64,000 nucleotides of DNA from Tubulanus polymorphus (Eukaryota; Nemertea; Palaeonemertea; Tubulaniformes; Tubulanidae), in the NCBI RefSeq assembly GCF_964204645.1, contig NC_134028.1, forward strand, positions 248,001 through 312,000, given 5' to 3'. A program made the position numbers and the translations under genes. The notes below the pieces were generated by a model. That model searched no databases and was not told the DNA's origin. It saw nothing but the letters and a program-made list of their open reading frames with translations. Positions 62,005 to 64,000 of this stretch are shown one piece after another (within the stretch, counting starts at the first letter, position 1; each line of letters begins with the position of its first letter).

Positions 62005-64000
62005 ATGCTGATTCTTTCCACCTATCTATTTGAAATCAGTTCAGTTCACCCTAACCCATCAATTAAGATAGAATTCATCATCTTTAGGACCCTATTTTGC
62101 AAGAAAAATCTGTATCTTTCAGTCCATCTACTCGAAATCAGTTCAGTTTACCTTAACCTATCATTTCAGATCGAGTCCATCATCTTCAGGAGCATAAATA
62201 GCCAGAAAATTCTTAATCTTTCCACCTATCTATTTGAAATCAGTTCAATACGCCTTAGCCCATCTTTTCAGATTGAGTCCATCATCTTCAGAACCAAAGG
62301 CAGCCAGAAAATTCTGATTCTTTCCACCTATCTATTTGAAATCAGTTCAGTTCACCCTAACCCATCAATTAAGATAGAATTCATCATCTTTAGGACCCTA
62401 TTTTGCAAGCAAAATCTGTATCTTTCAGTCCATCTATTCGAAATCAGTTCAGTTTACCTTAACCTATCATTTCAGATCGAGTCCATCATCTTCAGGAGCA
62501 TAAATAGCCAGAAAATTCTTAATCTTTCCACCTATCTATTTGAAATCAGTTCAGTACACCCTAACCCATCAATTAAGATAGAACTCATCATCTATAGGAC
62601 CCTATTTTGCAAGAAAAATCTGTATCTTTCAGTCCATCTACTCGAAATCAGTTCAGTCTACCTTAACCTATCATTTCAGATCGAGTCCATCATCTTCAGG
62701 AGCATAAATAGCCAGAAAATTCTTAATCTTTCCACCTATCTATTTGAAATCAGTTCAATACGCCTTAACACATCTTTTCAGATTGAATCCATCATCTTCA
62801 GAACCAAAAGCAGCCAGAAAATTCTGATTCTTGCCACCTATCTATTTGAAATCAGTTCAGTACACCCTAACCCATCAATTAAGATAGAACTCATCAACTT
62901 TAGGACCCTATTTTGCAAGAAAAATCTGTATCTTTCAGTCCATCTACTCGAAATCAGTTCAGTCTACCTTAACCTATCATTTCAGATCGAGTCCATCATC
63001 TTCAGGAGCATAAATAGCCAGAAAATTCTTAATCTTTCCACCTATCTATTTGAAATCAGTTCAATACGCCTTAACCCATCTTTTCAGATTGAATCCATCA
63101 TCTTCAGAACCAAAAGCAGCCAGAAAATTCTGATTCTTTCCACCTATCTATTTGAAATCAGTTCAGTACACCCTAACCCATCAATTAAGATAGAATTCAT
63201 CATCTTTAGGACCCTATTTTGCAAGAAAAATTTGTATCTTTCAGTCCATCTACTCGAAATCAGTTCAGTTTACCTTAACCTATCATTTCAGATCGAGTCC
63301 ATCATCTTCAGGAGCATAAATAGCCAGAAAATTCTAAATCTTTCCACCTATCTATTTGAAATCAGTTCAGTACACCCTAACCCATCAATTAAGATAGAAC
63401 TCATCATCTTTAGGACCCTATTTTGCAAGAAAAATCTGTATCTTTCAGTCCATCTACTCGAAATCAGTTCAGTCTACCTTAACCTATCATTTCAGATCGA
63501 GTCCATCATCTTCAGGAGCATAAATAGCCAGAAAATTCTTAATCTTTCCACCTATCTATTTGAAATCAGTTCAATACGCCTTAACACATCTTTTCAGATT
63601 GAATCCATCATCTTCAGAACCAAAAGCAGCCAGAAAATTCTGATTCTTTCAACCTATCTATTTGAAATCAGTTCAGTACACCCTAACCCATCAATTAAGA
63701 TAGAATTTATCATCTTTAGGACCCTATTTTGCAAGAAAAATCTGTATCTTTCAGTCCATCTACTCGAAATCAGTTCAGTTTACCTTAACCTATCATTTCA
63801 GATCGAGTCCATCATCTTCAGGGGCATAAATAACCAGAAAATTCTTAATCTTTCCACCTATCTATTTGAAATCAGTTCAGTACACCCTAACCCATCAATT
63901 AAGATAGAATTCATCATCTTTAGGACCCTATTTTGCAACAAAAATCTGTATCTTTCAGTCCATCTACTCGAAATCAGTTCAGTTTTCCTTACCCTATCAT
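62005..64000 (+). other. ATG-led open frame running off the window
   Basis: A single change (attctg to atgctg) makes an ATG at 62005-62007, in frame with the stop-free reading of the satellite. It continues 665 codons to the window edge with no stop. It is one of two in-frame ATGs I found in 64 kb. The change falls within an ordinary B subunit and is private to it, so I take it as a chance mutation and not a selected start. Confidence 0.25.

Larger units (their letters stand above)
53855..63364 (+). repeat. Segmental duplication, offset 8364 bp (82 subunits)
   Basis: About 11 subunits at 53855-55000 recur at 62219-63364. Shared: gcaagcaaaatc (near 54046 and 62410), tctatagg (near 54228 and 62592), ttgccacc, atcaacttta (54529 and 62893) and aaatttgtatc (54866 and 63230). 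A private attctaaatc is near 63333. Confidence 0.83.
1..64000 (+). repeat. 102-bp higher-order satellite array, whole window
   Basis: The sequence repeats with a strict 102-bp period from first to last base, about 627 subunits, always in the same direction. The marker cagtcc falls in the same register (position 1 modulo 102) at 1, 2653, 8671, 14689, 23563 and 31723, and one base later at 63956. Subunits belong to three related types arranged as A-B-C (306 bp) or A-C (204 bp). Longer blocks are repeated again as higher-order units. No unique DNA, mobile element or inverted segment interrupts it. Such organisation is known from centromeric and heterochromatic satellites of eukaryotes; the exact family is not recognised. 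Both array ends lie outside the window. Chromosomal location (centromere, arm or subtelomere) cannot be decided from sequence alone. Confidence 0.97.
31670..64000 (+). repeat. Right-domain satellite mosaic
   Basis: From about 31670 a new variant set appears: ttttgaaag with aaatttgtatc, ctgtgtc, tctatagg, atcaacttta, ttgccacc, tttacacc, ggcagctag, gcaagcaaaatc, gttgagtac with aactgatc, aaaagctgcc, and ccccaaccc. They recur many times at offsets that are multiples of 102. Unlike the left domain there is no single long unit; overlapping duplications of 11 to 109 subunits build the region. In-register subunit order A-B-C or A-C is preserved throughout. Confidence 0.85.
57988..64000 (+). other. 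Longest stop-free forward frame (not called as a gene)
   Basis: After an in-frame TAG at 57985-57987 the frame that reads each subunit as 34 codons has no stop to the window end, about 2004 codons. Reading: each subunit gives a leucine- and isoleucine-rich 34-residue repeat with the core FEISS or LEISS. The sole in-frame ATG I found here is at 62005. No promoter, start context, signal peptide or unique flanking segment is visible. Because 102 is divisible by three and the consensus happens to lack stops, openness is inherited by every copy. I judge it non-coding satellite, with a small chance of translation if transcribed. Confidence 0.3.
58965..64000 (+). repeat. Repeat pair at offset 4692 bp (46 subunits), cut by window end
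   Basis: 58965-59308 recurs at 63657-64000. Shared rare variants are gaatttatc (near 59011 and 63703), caggggcataaataacc (near 59128 and 63820) and agttttccttaccc (near 59289 and 63981). The second copy has a private gcaacaaaaatc near 63938. The copy continues beyond the window, so its full length is unknown. Confidence 0.82.

Noticed and set aside
1-64000. CRISPR array
   Set aside because: Period is regular, but there are no unique spacers: the material between conserved boxes is itself repeated in three types, and the scale (627 units of 102 bp) does not fit.
1-64000. CENP-B box or other known centromere motif
   Set aside because: I looked for the TTCG....A..CGGG type core; the TCGA sites in A subunits (ctcgaaatc, atcgag) do not fit it.
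1-64000. Retrotransposon, LTR or SINE embedded in the array
   Set aside because: Register is unbroken except for one base, leaving no room for an insertion; no poly-A tail, target duplication or pol III boxes seen.
1-64000. Splice acceptor sites (tttcag preceded by pyrimidines in each subunit)
   Set aside because: tatctttcag, catttcag and cttttcag resemble 3' splice sites but occur in every repeat and no exon or donor context is visible; likely a result of the C/T-rich composition.

Overview
The whole 64 kb window is one uninterrupted tandem satellite DNA array. I see no gene with convincing support, no RNA gene, no transposon insertion and no unique sequence. The basic unit is 102 bp, about 627 copies head to tail, all in the same orientation. 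Three subunit types, here called A, B and C, are roughly 75-80% identical to one another by hand alignment. They are ordered as A-B-C trimers (306 bp) mixed with A-C dimers (204 bp). This points to a eukaryotic genome and a centromeric, pericentromeric or other heterochromatic satellite with higher-order repeat (HOR) organisation. I do not recognise the family, so I name no species. By hand count the composition is about 36% G+C, with far fewer G than C on the + strand.

Layout. Positions 1 to about 29,460 form a left domain built from a HOR marked by a C-to-T-to-G variant (cagtccgtct) at 1, 2653, 8671, 14689, 18871, 21727 and 23563. Two complete copies (2653-8670 and 8671-14688) are 6018 bp (59 subunits) each and differ at only about eight bases that I could find. 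The other copies are shortened or lengthened by whole numbers of subunits. Positions about 29,461-31,670 are a transition. From about 31,670 to the end lies a right domain with its own variant set (atttgtatc, ctgtgtc, ctatagg, caacttta, ggcagctag, aagctgcc). It is a dense mosaic of overlapping duplications with offsets of 1122, 1836, 2040, 3468, 4080, 5202, 8364 and 11,118 bp, all multiples of 102. Near the right end (59-64 kb) private variants become more frequent.

The register of the 102-bp unit holds across the whole window except for one inserted base near 34,915. Because 102 is a multiple of three, one forward frame has no stop in any of the three consensus subunits and stays open for kilobases, up to 6.0 kb at 57,988-64,000. 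These open stretches nearly all lack ATG and are cut by scattered single-base stops, so I read them as by-products of the repeat and not as genes. The biology here is that of a rapidly homogenising satellite: unequal crossover or amplification in whole-subunit steps, hybrid subunits at exchange points, and two short conserved boxes recurring every 102 bp that could be protein or nucleosome positioning elements.
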